Counted from the first letter of the stretch, positions 18,429-28,727 are shown. The stretch: DNA of 64,000 nucleotides from Bacteroidaceae bacterium (GCA_017483605.1 JAFUWG010000016.1:1-64000); one strand, 5' to 3'. Made by a program: numbers and translations. The notes: a model not told the origin generated them from the letters alone.

Positions 18429-20951
18429 ATGACGAAGAAAAATAAGAAAAAGGCGAAGCAAAATAGAAAGTATGCCCAGATGCAGCAAGAGAAGTTGCGA
18501 GCCAGCGACTTTGTGGGCGGTTTTGGCAAGTGGGAAATGCTGTCTTTTGGTGTCGGTTTCTTGCTGGTCATTACCACAGTGTTTTTGTTTGCAGCCTTTG
18601 TTTCGTATCTTTTTACAGGGGAGGCGGATTACAGTCTGTTGGAGAGCACCGCAGACCCGTTGAACATGAAGATGCAATACAAGAATGTGTGTGGGAGTTG
18701 GGGAGCGATTGCGGCATTTTTCTTTCTGAATGACTTGTTCGGGTTGGCAAGTTTCATCATGCTGCCGTTCTTCGTGATTTTGGGATTGCGGATGATGCGG
18801 ATTTTTAAGTTTACGCTGGTGAGGAAGTTTATCTGCTTCTCATTTTTGACGATTTGGATGAGTGTGTTCTTGGCAGCGTTCGGATATTTGTTCCCGTTCT
18901 TTGAGGGCAGTTTTGTGAAGTTGGGCGGAAATCATGGGATTCATGTGGTGAAGGGATTGACACAAGTGCTTGGGACGCCGGGGCTGCTGGCGGTGTTGGT
19001 GATAACGGCGGTGATGTTTTTGATATATCTGAGTGCAAAGACGGTGGAGGTGATTAGGGGAATGTTTAGGATGAGGATGTTTGGGGAGTTGAGACGGAAG
19101 GTGATGGAGAAGATGAGGAAAGAAGAGGAGGAGGAAGAGGATGATGAAGAGAACGAGAATGAGGAGGAAGTGGAGGAACCGATGGATGAAAGGGATGAAG
19201 AGGATGAAAAGGGAGGTGAGAATGTGGTGATTTTTGAGGGGGAGGAATTGAAGGGTGAGGAAGAGGAGAAGGAAGGTGAAGAGAGGACGGCGACAGTGTC
19301 GCCGCACAGGGAACAGGAGGAAGAGAAGAAGGAAGAAGAGAAGAAGGAAGAAGATAAGAAGGAAGTGGCGAGGATGGACGTGGAGGTGAAGAAGACGGAG
19401 AAGGGGACAGGGGAGATAGAGCGTGGGGGGATTGAGACCCCGTATGACCCGAAGTTGGACTTGGAGCATTATAAGTATCCAACATTGGGGCTGTTGCGGA
19501 AGTCGGCGGATGAGGGAAATCCGCAGATTGATATGATAGAGCAGAATGCCAATAAGAACCGCATTATAGAGGTGTTGAAGACTTTTGGGGTGGAGATTAA
19601 ATCGATTAAGGCGACGATTGGCCCGACGATTACGTTGTATGAGATTGTGCCTGCCGAGGGAACGAGAATCAGTAAGATTAGGAACTTGGAGGATGACATT
19701 GCACTCTCGTTGGCGGCAGAGGGTATTCGTATCATTGCACCGATTCCTGGGAAGGGCACGATTGGTATTGAGGTGCCGAACAAGAAGAAGTGCATCGTCT
19801 CTATGGAGAGCATCATCAATAGTAGGGTGTATCAAGAGAGCAAGATGGAGTTGCCTTGTGCGGTGGGTAAGACGATTAGTAATGAGGTGTTCATGTTCGA
19901 CTTGGCGAAGGCACCGCATCTGTTGGTGGCTGGTGCGACGGGTCAAGGTAAGTCTGTGGGACTGAATGCCATCGTGACGTCTTTGTTGTATAAGAAACAT
20001 CCGTCGGAGTTGAAGATCGTGATGGTTGACCCGAAAAAGGTGGAGTTCAGCATTTATGCTCCGATAGAGAATCACTTCTTGGCGAGATTGGAAGAGGAGG
20101 AGGACTGCATCATCACGGATGTGCAAAAGGTGGTGAAGACGCTGAACTCGCTGTGTGTGCTGATGGACACACGGTATGACTTGCTGAAGAAGGCGAATGT
20201 GAGGAATATTAAGGAGTATAATGAGAAGTTCAAGAATCGGCAGTTGAACCCTGAGCATGGGCATGAGTATATGCCGTATATCGTAGTGATTGTGGATGAG
20301 TTTGGTGATTTGATTATGACGGCGGGCAAGGAGGTGGAATTGCCGATTTGCCGTATTGCACAGTTGGCTCGTGCCGTGGGCATTCACATGATTATTGCCA
20401 CTCAGCGACCTCAAGCAAGCATCATCAGTGGTGCCATCAAGACGAACTTCCCGACGAGAATTGCGTTTAAGGTGGCGAGCATGATGGATAGCCGTGTGAT
20501 TCTCGACCGCAGCGGTGCGAATCAGTTGATAGGTAAGGGTGATATGCTGTATCTGCAAGGCGGCGAGCCTGTGCGTGTGCAGTGTGCGTTTGTCGATACG
20601 CCCGAGGTGAATGATATCTGCCACTTCATCGCCACGCAGCAGTCGTTCTTGCACCCAATGTATCTGCCCGAAGTGGCGGATGCTGATGGCGGCGAAGGTG
20701 GCGGCATGGGCACGGTGGACAAAGGACACCTCGACCCGATGTTTGCGGACGTGGCGAAGTTTGTGGTGAACAATCAGAGCGGCAGCACCTCGATGATTCA
20801 GCGAAATTACTCCATCGGCTACAACAGGGCAGGAAAGATTATGGATCAGTTGGAGAAGATGGGTGTGGTTGGCCCGCAAGTGGGGGCAAAGCCGAGGGAA
20901 GTGCTGATAAAAGACCCTATGACGTTGGAAAGTTTGTTGAACACATTATAA
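18429..20951 (+). CDS. ftsK: DNA translocase FtsK/SpoIIIE
   Basis: Protein of 840 aa. About four membrane helices occupy residues 35-210. A very acidic, low-complexity linker (about 218-335, runs of E/D) follows, then the motor domain with Walker A GATGQGKS and Walker B YIVVIVDEFGDL, and the C-terminal winged-helix gamma domain (STSMIQRNYSIGYNRAG). It pumps chromosomal DNA through the division septum and helps resolve terminus regions. LolA follows after 12 bases, a pairing common in Bacteroidetes. Confidence 0.95.
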   Translation: MTKKNKKKAKQNRKYAQMQQEKLRASDFVGGFGKWEMLSFGVGFLLVITTVFLFAAFVSYLFTGEADYSLLESTADPLNMKMQYKNVCGSWGAIAAFFFLNDLFGLASFIMLPFFVILGLRMMRIFKFTLVRKFICFSFLTIWMSVFLAAFGYLFPFFEGSFVKLGGNHGIHVVKGLTQVLGTPGLLAVLVITAVMFLIYLSAKTVEVIRGMFRMRMFGELRRKVMEKMRKEEEEEEDDEENENEEEVEEPMDERDEEDEKGGENVVIFEGEELKGEEEEKEGEERTATVSPHREQEEEKKEEEKKEEDKKEVARMDVEVKKTEKGTGEIERGGIETPYDPKLDLEHYKYPTLGLLRKSADEGNPQIDMIEQNANKNRIIEVLKTFGVEIKSIKATIGPTITLYEIVPAEGTRISKIRNLEDDIALSLAAEGIRIIAPIPGKGTIGIEVPNKKKCIVSMESIINSRVYQESKMELPCAVGKTISNEVFMFDLAKAPHLLVAGATGQGKSVGLNAIVTSLLYKKHPSELKIVMVDPKKVEFSIYAPIENHFLARLEEEEDCIITDVQKVVKTLNSLCVLMDTRYDLLKKANVRNIKEYNEKFKNRQLNPEHGHEYMPYIVVIVDEFGDLIMTAGKEVELPICRIAQLARAVGIHMIIATQRPQASIISGAIKTNFPTRIAFKVASMMDSRVILDRSGANQLIGKGDMLYLQGGEPVRVQCAFVDTPEVNDICHFIATQQSFLHPMYLPEVADADGGEGGGMGTVDKGHLDPMFADVAKFVVNNQSGSTSMIQRNYSIGYNRAGKIMDQLEKMGVVGPQVGAKPREVLIKDPMTLESLLNTL

Positions 20952-20963
20952 TATAATAAGAAT

Positions 20964-21581
20964 ATGAAAAGAATTGGAATTTTGATGGTGGCTTTGGTGC
21001 TCGGCTTGTCGAGCATGACGGCACAAGAAGCCACGAAAATTTTGGATAAAACGGCGGCAACCTTGAAGGCGGCAAAGAGCGTGAAGATTGGTTTTACGCT
21101 TGAGGCTGATGGCGGGGGAAACACCGCTGGGAACACGGGCTACATCAAGTTGAGCGGTCAGAAGTTTGTGGTGAATATGGGGGGCACGATTACTTGGTTT
21201 GACGGGAAGACGATGTGGAGTTACGTGAAGAAAAATGAGGAGGTGAATGTGACGACGCCGACGGCTGCGGAGGTGGCGAAGATGAACCCGTATGCGTTCT
21301 TGTCGTTCTACAAGAAAGGCTACACGGCAAAGATGGGGAAGAGCACGGCGAAGGAGCACGAGGTGGTGCTGACGGGCAGCGAAGGAAGTGCATACGAGCA
21401 AGTGGTGATGCGAGTGAACAAGGCGACGAACGAGCCGACGTATCTGAAGACGACTTCGGCGAAGGGTGTGGTGACGGTGATTCGCTGCAATTCGCTTGTG
21501 AAGAATCAGAAATATACCGATGCCACATTCCGCTTCAACAAGAAAAACTATCCGAAAGCGGAAGTGGTGGATTTGAGATAA
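20964..21581 (+). CDS. lolA: LolA-like outer-membrane lipoprotein carrier
   Basis: Protein of 205 aa with a signal peptide (MKRIGILMVALVLGLSSMTA, cleaved before Q21) and the beta-rich LolA fold pattern, including the ITWFDGKTMWSYVKKNEEV segment. It is expected to shuttle lipoproteins across the periplasm. It sits 12 bases after ftsK and 7 bases before the DUF5687 gene. Confidence 0.85.
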   Translation: MKRIGILMVALVLGLSSMTAQEATKILDKTAATLKAAKSVKIGFTLEADGGGNTAGNTGYIKLSGQKFVVNMGGTITWFDGKTMWSYVKKNEEVNVTTPTAAEVAKMNPYAFLSFYKKGYTAKMGKSTAKEHEVVLTGSEGSAYEQVVMRVNKATNEPTYLKTTSAKGVVTVIRCNSLVKNQKYTDATFRFNKKNYPKAEVVDLR

Positions 21582-21588
21582 AGAGCAC

Positions 21589-23097
21589 ATGGATTTCGGA
21601 AGGGCGAGGCAACTCTATCATCTGATAGCGCATAATCAACGGCTGCAAGCAAGGCGGCACCCGATGTTTGAGCGAAATTTGGCGATGAAAATATTCAGTT
21701 ATATTTTCATTGCCTTTTGGGCACTGTATTTGGTGGTGCTCGGCGTGTCGTGCTACTATTCGTTTGAAGGCACGGCATTGGAGGCGTTCGACTGGGTGGA
21801 TGGCGGCATGATTTGGTTCCTCATCTTGGATTTTGTGTCGAGATTCGCTATGCAAGAGACGCCTGCACAGAACATCAAGCAGTATAAACTGATGAATATT
21901 CCGACGAGGTTTATGCTGAATGTTTTTCTGCTGCGGATGGGATTGCAGCCGTATAATCTGTTCTGGGCTTTCTTTTTGGTGCCATTTGGTGTGTTGGCGG
22001 TGCCTCAGTTTTATGGCATCGGTGGACTTGTGGGTTTCCTGTTGGGCTGGTGGCTGATGTTCGTGCTGAACAGTTACTGGTATTTGCTTTGGCGAACGCT
22101 GATGAACCGTCGGTTTGTGTGGATAGCGGTGCCGCTGTTGACCTTTGCGGCATTGGTGTATTTCGGCATTTTCCATGACGAGAAAAACACGTGGCTGTTT
22201 GACGGGACGGCGTATCTGATGAGGGGATTCTGTGAATGGAATCCGCTGAGTTGGGCGGTGGTGGTCGTGCTCATTCTGCCGCTGTTTACGCTGAACTACC
22301 ACTATCAGAAGACGGCTATCTATGTGGAGATTGCGAAGACGGAGGAGGTGAGGCAAGTGAGGACGAACAACATGACGTTTTTGGACAGATTGGGGGTGAT
22401 AGGCGAGTATATGAAGTTGGAACTGAAATCGACGGTGAGGAATCTGGTGGTGAGGAAGCAGTTCATCACGGGGGCGTTGTGCATGTTGATGCTGTGCGGA
22501 TTGTTCTCGTTTTCGGATGTGTATGAGGATATGCCTTTCATGCAGATTTTCGTGTGTGTGTATTGCTTCACGTGTCTGGGGGTGATGACGTTGACGACGA
22601 TTATGTGTGCGGAGGGAAACTATATGGACGGACTGATGGTGAGGAAGGAGACGGTGCTGAGTCTGCTGAAGGCGAAGTATTACTTTCAGTGCCTGATTCT
22701 CGTGGTGCCGTTCTTGTTCTCGCTGATGCCGATACTCGAAGGGAAAATCACGTGGCTGTCGGCATTGGGCTGTCTGTTTTTCACGTCTGGCGTGGTGTTT
22801 CCGTTTATCTTTCAGTTGGCGGTGTATAACGACACGGCCATTCATCTGAACGAAAAACTGACGAAGGCGGGCAGGGACACGAAGGTGCAGATGCTGATGT
22901 CGGCGGCGGCATTGTTCTTGCCGATGTTGGTGATGTATGCGCTGGTGAATGTGTTAGGAAGCAAGATGGCTGCCATCGTGATGATTTCGGTGGGGGTGAC
23001 GGGCACGGTGCTACATCCGTGGTGGCTGCGGAACATCTATAACCGCTTTATGGAGCGGCGGTATCGGAACATGGACGGATTTAGGAATTCCAGATAA
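21589..23097 (+). CDS. DUF5687-type multi-pass membrane protein, ABC exporter permease partner
   Basis: Protein of 502 aa with about 10-12 hydrophobic segments after a basic, cytosolic N-terminus (ARQLYHLIAHNQRLQARRHP). Its length and pattern fit the Bacteroidetes DUF5687 family, which regularly neighbours an ABC ATPase. The ATPase gene follows here after 23 bases, so the two probably form an exporter of unknown substrate. Confidence 0.65.
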   Translation: MDFGRARQLYHLIAHNQRLQARRHPMFERNLAMKIFSYIFIAFWALYLVVLGVSCYYSFEGTALEAFDWVDGGMIWFLILDFVSRFAMQETPAQNIKQYKLMNIPTRFMLNVFLLRMGLQPYNLFWAFFLVPFGVLAVPQFYGIGGLVGFLLGWWLMFVLNSYWYLLWRTLMNRRFVWIAVPLLTFAALVYFGIFHDEKNTWLFDGTAYLMRGFCEWNPLSWAVVVVLILPLFTLNYHYQKTAIYVEIAKTEEVRQVRTNNMTFLDRLGVIGEYMKLELKSTVRNLVVRKQFITGALCMLMLCGLFSFSDVYEDMPFMQIFVCVYCFTCLGVMTLTTIMCAEGNYMDGLMVRKETVLSLLKAKYYFQCLILVVPFLFSLMPILEGKITWLSALGCLFFTSGVVFPFIFQLAVYNDTAIHLNEKLTKAGRDTKVQMLMSAAALFLPMLVMYALVNVLGSKMAAIVMISVGVTGTVLHPWWLRNIYNRFMERRYRNMDGFRNSR

Positions 23098-23120
23098 AAT
23101 GTACTTTTGCAAGAGAAGAC

Positions 23121-23858
23121 ATGAATTTAACAATCGAAAATCTAACCAAATCATTCGGAGAAAAACAAGTGCTGAACATCGCTCGGTATTCTATCCACAG
23201 CGGTGAAATCATTGGTCTTGTGGGCAATAACGGTGCGGGCAAGACAACGCTGTTCCGCATTATATTGGACTTGCTTCATGCCGACACGGGATGTGTGACG
23301 GTGGACGGTGTGGTGGATGGCATGGCGGTGTCGTGTGACACTGCGAAGAGCGAGGATTGGAAGGCATGGACGGGTGCCTTTGTGGACTCGGGCTTCTTGA
23401 TTGACTATCTGACCCCAGAGGAGTATTTTCGGTTTATCGCCAAGATTTCGAACATTTCGGACGAGGTGCTGGCAGACCGACTGTTGCAATTTGACAGTTT
23501 CATGAATGGGGAGGTGCTCGGACAAAAGACGCTCATCAGGAACTTGTCGATGGGTAACAAGCAGAAGGTGGGCATCATCGGTGCGATGCTGCACTATCCG
23601 CAGTTGCTGATTCTTGACGAGCCATTTAACTTCCTTGACCCGACTTCGCAGTTGGCGATGAAGTATCTGCTCGAGACGTACAGCAAGGAGAGGGGTGCGA
23701 CCATCATCGTGTCGTCGCACAACTTGACGCATACGATAGATATTTGCACTCGTGTGACGCTGTTGGAGCATGGTTATATCATTAAGGATTATGACAAGGA
23801 TTATGCTCTGCTGACTGCCGAAATCGAGGCTTATTTTAAGGGAAATATCAATATTTAA
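23121..23858 (+). CDS. ABC transporter ATP-binding protein
   Basis: Protein of 245 aa. Walker A is GNNGAGKTT (about 36-44), the signature is LSMGNKQK (LSGGQ variant, about 143-150), Walker B is LLILDEPFNFLDP, and the switch histidine is in VSSHNL. It pairs with the DUF5687 membrane protein just upstream. Confidence 0.92.
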   Translation: MNLTIENLTKSFGEKQVLNIARYSIHSGEIIGLVGNNGAGKTTLFRIILDLLHADTGCVTVDGVVDGMAVSCDTAKSEDWKAWTGAFVDSGFLIDYLTPEEYFRFIAKISNISDEVLADRLLQFDSFMNGEVLGQKTLIRNLSMGNKQKVGIIGAMLHYPQLLILDEPFNFLDPTSQLAMKYLLETYSKERGATIIVSSHNLTHTIDICTRVTLLEHGYIIKDYDKDYALLTAEIEAYFKGNINI

Positions 23859-24095
23859 GGAATATTTGTGAAGTTTTTCTCTTTTTGTTCTTTTTGTGTC
23901 GGAGAAAAGCGTTAAATTTGTATGTTTTTGTGACAGAATGAAAGTCACGGCTGTGCTGTGGCAAGTGGTTGTGTGTGGATGAACGGATGAAGGGATGAAA
24001 ATGTGGGGTTGGTATGTATGTCATGGAAAAGGAAGAGAGAAGTATTCAAATCATTAACATCAATATCATCAAATAACCTAAGCAAAAGAAACGTT
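23859..24095. other. Intergenic region before the propionate cluster
   Basis: No gene is seen in 237 bases. An in-frame upstream ATG at 24003 would extend mce by 31 residues, but the extension is unlike the family and its sequence is AT-rich. A T-rich region with a TTTG box (about 23870-23925) may hold a promoter. Confidence 0.45.
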
Positions 24096-24509
24096 ATGAA
24101 GATTTCAAGAATCGACCACCTTGGAATAGGTGTGGAGAGCATTGATGCAGTGCTCCCTTATTTCGAGAACGTGCTTGGCCTCAAGTGCTACGCTATCGAA
24201 GAAGTTGCTGACCAGAAAGTGAAGACTGCTTTCTTGAAGGTTGGCGAAGTGAAATTAGAGTTGCTGGAGCCAACGTCTCCAGAGAGTGCCGTGGCTAAGT
24301 GGCTCGAGAAGGGCGGCAAGGGTGTTCACCATGTGGCATTCGCCGTTGAGGACGGTGTGGCTGAGGCTCTCGTTGAGGCAGAAGGCAAGGAAATCCGTCT
24401 TATCGACAAGACTCCACGCCCAGGTGCAGAGCAGATGAGCATCGCTTTCTTGCACCCCAAGTCAACCGCTGGCATCTTAACTGAACTTTGTGAACCACAG
24501 AATAAATAA
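24096..24509 (+). CDS. mce: Methylmalonyl-CoA epimerase
   Basis: Protein of 137 aa. It interconverts the (R) and (S) forms of methylmalonyl-CoA. Vicinal-oxygen-chelate metal ligands are visible: H in [10 protein letters not shown] in KLELLEP, H in GVHHVAF, and a C-terminal glutamate (LTELCEP). The start ATG at 24096 ([10 protein letters not shown]) is chosen because it matches family starts. It is first in a five-gene cluster for succinate-to-propionate fermentation. Confidence 0.93.
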   Translation: MKISRIDHLGIGVESIDAVLPYFENVLGLKCYAIEEVADQKVKTAFLKVGEVKLELLEPTSPESAVAKWLEKGGKGVHHVAFAVEDGVAEALVEAEGKEIRLIDKTPRPGAEQMSIAFLHPKSTAGILTELCEPQNK

Positions 24510-24513
24510 GAAT

Positions 24514-26079
24514 ATGAGCAAGCAGACAGAAAGAATACAAGAGTTGATAGAACTCCGCCAGAAGGCTCGTCTTGGCGGTGGCGAGAAGGCTATCGACAAG
24601 CAGCACGCAAAGGGTAAGTTTACCGCTCGTGAGCGTATTTCAATGCTCCTTGATGAAGGCAGTTTTGAAGAGTATGACATGTTTAAACTCCACCGTTGCA
24701 CGAACTTCGGCATGGAGAAGAAGCAATATCTGGGCGATGGTGTCGTCACTGGTTCTGGTACAATCGGTGGTCGCCTCGTCTTTATTTTTGCCCAAGATTT
24801 CACGGTGAATGCAGGTTCTCTCTCTGAGACCATGAGCCAGAAAATCTGCAAGATTATGGACATGGCAATGAAAGTGGGTGCTCCTGTCATCGGTATCAAT
24901 GACTCAGGTGGTGCTCGTATCCAAGAGGGTATCAACGCCTTGGCTGGCTATGCAGAGATTTTCCAACGCAACATCATGGCATCGGGTGTGATTCCTCAGA
25001 TTTCTGGTATCTTTGGCCCATGTGCAGGTGGTGCCGTTTATTCTCCAGCCTTGACGGACTTCACGCTGATGATGGAGAACACGTCGTTCATGTTCTTGAC
25101 AGGTCCTGCCGTGGTGAAGACCGTGACGGGTGAGGATGTTGACCAAGAAAGCCTTGGCGGTGCATCGGTTCACTCGACAAAGTCGGGTGTAACACACTTC
25201 ACTGCCGCTACGGAGGAAGAGGCTATGGCCATGATTCAGCAACTCATCAGTTACATTCCTCAGAACAATCAAGAGGAGACTCCTCTCGTTGAGTGTACAG
25301 ATCCTATCGACCGTCTTGAGGATTCGCTCAACGAGATTATTCCAGACAATCCTAACCAAGCATACGACATGTACAAGGTGATTGCCGCTACAGTGGATAA
25401 CGGCGAATTCTTCGAGGTACAGCCACGTTATGCTCAGAACATCATTGTAGGTTTCGCTCGTTTCAACGGTCGCTCGGTGGGTATCGTTGCCAATCAGCCA
25501 AGCAAGTTCGCTGGTGTGCTCGACTGCAACGCTTCTCGCAAGGGTGCTCGTTTCGTTCGTTTCTGCGATGCCTTCAACATTCCAATCGTAAGTTTCGTGG
25601 ATGTTCCGGGCTTCCTTCCAGGCACAGGCCAAGAGTACAACGCCGTGATTCTGCATGGTGCTAAGTTGCTCTACGCTTACGGTGAGGCTACCGTGCCAAA
25701 GGTGACGGTGACACTGCGTAAGTCATACGGTGGTTCTCACATCGTGATGTCTTGTAAGCAACTCCGTGGCGACATCAACTACGCATGGCCATCTGCAGAA
25801 ATCGCTGTGATGGGTGCAAGCGGTGCCGCTGCAGTGCTCTATGCTCGTGAGGCTAAGCAGATTAAGGAAGAGGGTGGTGATGCCAAGGCGTTCATCGCTG
25901 AGAAGGAGGAAGAGTATTCTAAACTCTTCGCTAATCCTTATCAAGCAGCCAAGTATGGCTACATCGATGACGTGATTGAGCCACGCAACACTCGTTTCCG
26001 TGTCATTCGTGCTCTTGAGCAACTTGCTAATAAGTCACTTACTAATCCAGCCAAGAAGCACGGTAATATTCCTCTCTAA
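24514..26079 (+). CDS. mmdA: Methylmalonyl-CoA decarboxylase carboxyltransferase subunit (alpha)
   Basis: Protein of 521 aa of the acyl-CoA carboxyltransferase family, full length. Features include the oxyanion-hole glycines in [16 protein letters not shown] and [14 protein letters not shown] and the propionyl/methylmalonyl-type segment [18 protein letters not shown]. It transfers the carboxyl group from methylmalonyl-CoA to the biotin carrier. The start at 24514 ([11 protein letters not shown]) is preferred over an upstream in-frame ATG at 24490, which overlaps mce. It lies 4 bases after mce. Confidence 0.93.
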   Translation: MSKQTERIQELIELRQKARLGGGEKAIDKQHAKGKFTARERISMLLDEGSFEEYDMFKLHRCTNFGMEKKQYLGDGVVTGSGTIGGRLVFIFAQDFTVNAGSLSETMSQKICKIMDMAMKVGAPVIGINDSGGARIQEGINALAGYAEIFQRNIMASGVIPQISGIFGPCAGGAVYSPALTDFTLMMENTSFMFLTGPAVVKTVTGEDVDQESLGGASVHSTKSGVTHFTAATEEEAMAMIQQLISYIPQNNQEETPLVECTDPIDRLEDSLNEIIPDNPNQAYDMYKVIAATVDNGEFFEVQPRYAQNIIVGFARFNGRSVGIVANQPSKFAGVLDCNASRKGARFVRFCDAFNIPIVSFVDVPGFLPGTGQEYNAVILHGAKLLYAYGEATVPKVTVTLRKSYGGSHIVMSCKQLRGDINYAWPSAEIAVMGASGAAAVLYAREAKQIKEEGGDAKAFIAEKEEEYSKLFANPYQAAKYGYIDDVIEPRNTRFRVIRALEQLANKSLTNPAKKHGNIPL

Positions 26080-26082
26080 GTC

Positions 26083-27072
26083 ATGAAAAAGTTATTATCA
26101 GTTATATCATTTCTTGTGGCCTCTTCCGCTGCCTTTGCACAAGGTGCCCACGACTTCAAAATCAATGAGGTCTATGTGGCAACACATTCATGCTGCGACT
26201 CCGCATCATGCAAGCAGCCAGGCTATGTGGATGAATATGGTCAGGCTGCTTCATGGATTGAGATCGAGAACACTTCTTATTCCACACACGAGATAAGAAA
26301 CTGTTTCGTCACCATCAATCCAACAGTGCTTGACAAGGACATGCCAGCACCTCAGCGTGAGAAACTCATGTCTGCCATTCCTGCTGGCGACCCACGCACT
26401 TCGCTCTCTGCCAAGCAGCGTATCACGTTCTTTGCAGACGGTCATGTGAACCGTGGTACACTCCACCTCAATTTCACATTGCCAGTGGGTGAACCTTTCA
26501 CGGTGTATCTCTTCGATGGCAATGCTGTCGATTTGCTCGACTCCGTCTCTGTTCCAGCCCTCCCTGTGGGTTCAAGTTATGCTCGCATCAGTGGCGACGA
26601 ATGGCAAGTGCTGGATGCCGACAAGGTGACTCCTAATGCTCCCAACATTGCTTACCACAACAACAAGATTCAAGAGTTTAAGGAGAAAGACCCGCACGGC
26701 ATCGCCATGACCCTCATGTGCATGGGCGTTGTGTTCTCTTGCCTTATTCTCCTCTTTGTGTTCTTCCACATCTTCGGTTGGGCAATGAACCGTGCAGCCA
26801 AATTGGCTCGTGTACGTGCCATCCGTGCCATCCACGAGAAGGCAGAGAAGGTGGTCGAAATGGCTAAGCAAGGTACCACTGAGACGAAGGGTATTGAGAT
26901 TGAGACCTATGCTGCTGTCATCGGTTTGGCTCTTCACGAGTACTTTGGTGGCACACACGACCTCGAGTCGGGTATCCTCACCATTCAGCAGACTCACACC
27001 ACTTGGGCAGACAAGAGTCATGAACTCCGCACGACGCCCCAGCATCATCAGGCAGTAGAATTGAAAAAATAA
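26083..27072 (+). CDS. OadG-like decarboxylase subunit fused to an N-terminal lamin-tail-like domain
   Basis: Protein of 329 aa. The signal peptide ends near residue 19 (AFAQ). Residues 25-200 look like a lamin-tail-type beta domain (INEVYV...YVDEYGQAASWIEIENTS). One membrane helix at about 208-232 (MTLMCMGVVFSCLILLFVFF) and a cytosolic OadG-type tail follow. Classical OadG subunits are about 80 aa, so the periplasmic domain is an addition. It sits 3 bases after mmdA, in the place of the small gamma/delta subunit of the sodium-pumping decarboxylase. Confidence 0.8.
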   Translation: MKKLLSVISFLVASSAAFAQGAHDFKINEVYVATHSCCDSASCKQPGYVDEYGQAASWIEIENTSYSTHEIRNCFVTINPTVLDKDMPAPQREKLMSAIPAGDPRTSLSAKQRITFFADGHVNRGTLHLNFTLPVGEPFTVYLFDGNAVDLLDSVSVPALPVGSSYARISGDEWQVLDADKVTPNAPNIAYHNNKIQEFKEKDPHGIAMTLMCMGVVFSCLILLFVFFHIFGWAMNRAAKLARVRAIRAIHEKAEKVVEMAKQGTTETKGIEIETYAAVIGLALHEYFGGTHDLESGILTIQQTHTTWADKSHELRTTPQHHQAVELKK

Positions 27073-27090
27073 AATCACTAACAAAAAGCA

Positions 27091-27519
27091 ATGAAAGAAT
27101 ATAACTATAAAATTCAAGGTGCTCCTTACAATGTGAAGATTCAAGGCATTGAAGAGAACATCGCAAAGGTTGAGGTCAATGGCATCGCCTTCGACGTAGA
27201 ACTTGAGAAGCCTGTTGCTCAGCCAAAGCCCGTGGTACGTGCCGTAGTCGCACCTGTCAAGACTGTCGAGGCTCCAAAGGCAGCACAAGAAGCAGTGGCA
27301 GCCGGTGTTTCTGCCGTTCGTTCACCACTCCCAGGTACTGTAAACGAAGTTCGTGTCACTGTAGGACAAGCCATCAAGAAGGGTGAGACCGTTGTTGTGC
27401 TCGAAGCCATGAAGATGGAGAACAACATCGACGCCGACCGTGACGGTAAGGTGAAGGAAGTGAAGGTTCAGAAGGGCGACACGGTGATGGAAGGTGCTAT
27501 CCTCGTCACTATCGAGTAA
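27091..27519 (+). CDS. mmdC: Biotin carrier subunit of methylmalonyl-CoA decarboxylase
   Basis: Protein of 142 aa. A C-terminal biotinyl domain contains the biotinylation site EAMKMEN (lysine about 109), preceded by an alanine/proline-rich hinge (about 48-72) typical of these carriers. It accepts the carboxyl group from MmdA and presents it to the membrane subunit. The position between the OadG-like and beta genes supports the assignment. Confidence 0.92.
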   Translation: MKEYNYKIQGAPYNVKIQGIEENIAKVEVNGIAFDVELEKPVAQPKPVVRAVVAPVKTVEAPKAAQEAVAAGVSAVRSPLPGTVNEVRVTVGQAIKKGETVVVLEAMKMENNIDADRDGKVKEVKVQKGDTVMEGAILVTIE

Positions 27520-27557
27520 AATTGTAGATTGTAAATCGTCAAATCGTAAATTACATT

Positions 27558-28727
27558 ATGTTACTCGAAAGTGTTTCCACAATGGATTTCATAGGGACGA
27601 AACTCGCAGACTTCCTCACTTACACAGGCTTTGCCAACGTGGAGTGGGCCAACATCATCATGATTGCTGTTGGTGCCTTCTTCATCTGGCTTGCCATCAA
27701 GAAGGACTTCGAGCCTCTGCTCCTCATCCCGATTGGTCTCGGCATCATTCTGGGAAATATCCCGTTCAAGGCGGCAGGTCTTGAAATTGGTCTCTACGAG
27801 GACAATTCCGTGCTCAACATCTTCTATCAAGGTGTTCGACTCGGTTGGTATCCTCCTCTCGTATTCCTCGGCATCGGTGCCATGACCGACTTCGGTGCAC
27901 TCATCGCCAATCCTAAACTCATGCTGATTGGTGCAGCGGCACAGTTCGGTATCTTTGGTGCCTACATGATTGCCTTGGCAATGGGCTTCGAGCCTAATCA
28001 GGCAGCAGGTATCGCCATCATCGGTGGTGCCGACGGCCCTACCGCCATCTTCCTTTCCAGCAAGTTGAGCCCCAACTTGATGGGTGCCATCGCCGTGTGT
28101 GCCTACTCTTACATGGCACTCGTGCCTGTCATTCAGCCAGGTGTGATGAAACTGCTCACCACCAAGAAGCAGCGTCTCATCAAGATGAAGCCATCACGCC
28201 AAGTGAGCCAGACAGAGAAGATGCTGTTCCCCATCGTCGGACTGCTCATCACCACTTTCATCGTTCCGTCAGGTCTGCCACTGCTCGGTATGCTCTTCTT
28301 CGGTAATCTCCTCAAGGAGTCAACCAAGACGACACGCCTTGCCAAGACCGCAGGCAGTGCCCTCAACGACATCGTGGTGATGCTCCTCGGTCTCACCGTA
28401 GGTTGCTCCACTCAGGCATCCGAGTTCCTCACGCTTGCAACCGTGAAGATTTTCGCACTTGGTGCATTCGCCTTCATCATTGCCACAGCCAGTGGTGTTA
28501 TCTTCGTTCACATCATGAATATCTTCCTTCCGAAAGACCAGAAGATTAACCCGCTCATCGGTAATGCAGGTGTGTCAGCCGTTCCAATGGCTGCTCGCAT
28601 CTCCCAGAACGAAGGTCTTAAGGCTGACCCCCACAACTACCTGCTCATGCACGCCATGGGTCCCAACGTAGCCGGTGTCATCGGTTCAGCCGTAGCCGCA
28701 GGTGTCCTCCTCGGATTCCTCTCCTAA
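27558..28727 (+). CDS. mmdB: Sodium-translocating decarboxylase beta subunit
   Basis: Protein of 389 aa with about 10 membrane helices. The conserved IIGGADGPTAIF and GNAGVSAVPMAARI segments, which contain the sodium-site aspartate and the second conserved region, are present. It decarboxylates carboxybiotin and pumps Na+ outward. The start ATG at 27558 is used; an internal ATG at 27582 is possible. A strong terminator follows, closing the operon. Confidence 0.93.
   Translation: MLLESVSTMDFIGTKLADFLTYTGFANVEWANIIMIAVGAFFIWLAIKKDFEPLLLIPIGLGIILGNIPFKAAGLEIGLYEDNSVLNIFYQGVRLGWYPPLVFLGIGAMTDFGALIANPKLMLIGAAAQFGIFGAYMIALAMGFEPNQAAGIAIIGGADGPTAIFLSSKLSPNLMGAIAVCAYSYMALVPVIQPGVMKLLTTKKQRLIKMKPSRQVSQTEKMLFPIVGLLITTFIVPSGLPLLGMLFFGNLLKESTKTTRLAKTAGSALNDIVVMLLGLTVGCSTQASEFLTLATVKIFALGAFAFIIATASGVIFVHIMNIFLPKDQKINPLIGNAGVSAVPMAARISQNEGLKADPHNYLLMHAMGPNVAGVIGSAVAAGVLLGFLS

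Noticed and set aside
18840..20879. Very long minus-strand frame opposite ftsK
   Set aside because: It is a shadow of the purine-rich ftsK coding strand. The plus-strand frame carries Walker motifs and the family's domain order.
23121..23858. ABC ATPase read as part of an LPS or lipoprotein exporter
   Set aside because: The partner is a DUF5687 protein, not a LolCDE or Lpt permease, and lolA next door is a soluble carrier found there in many Bacteroidetes.
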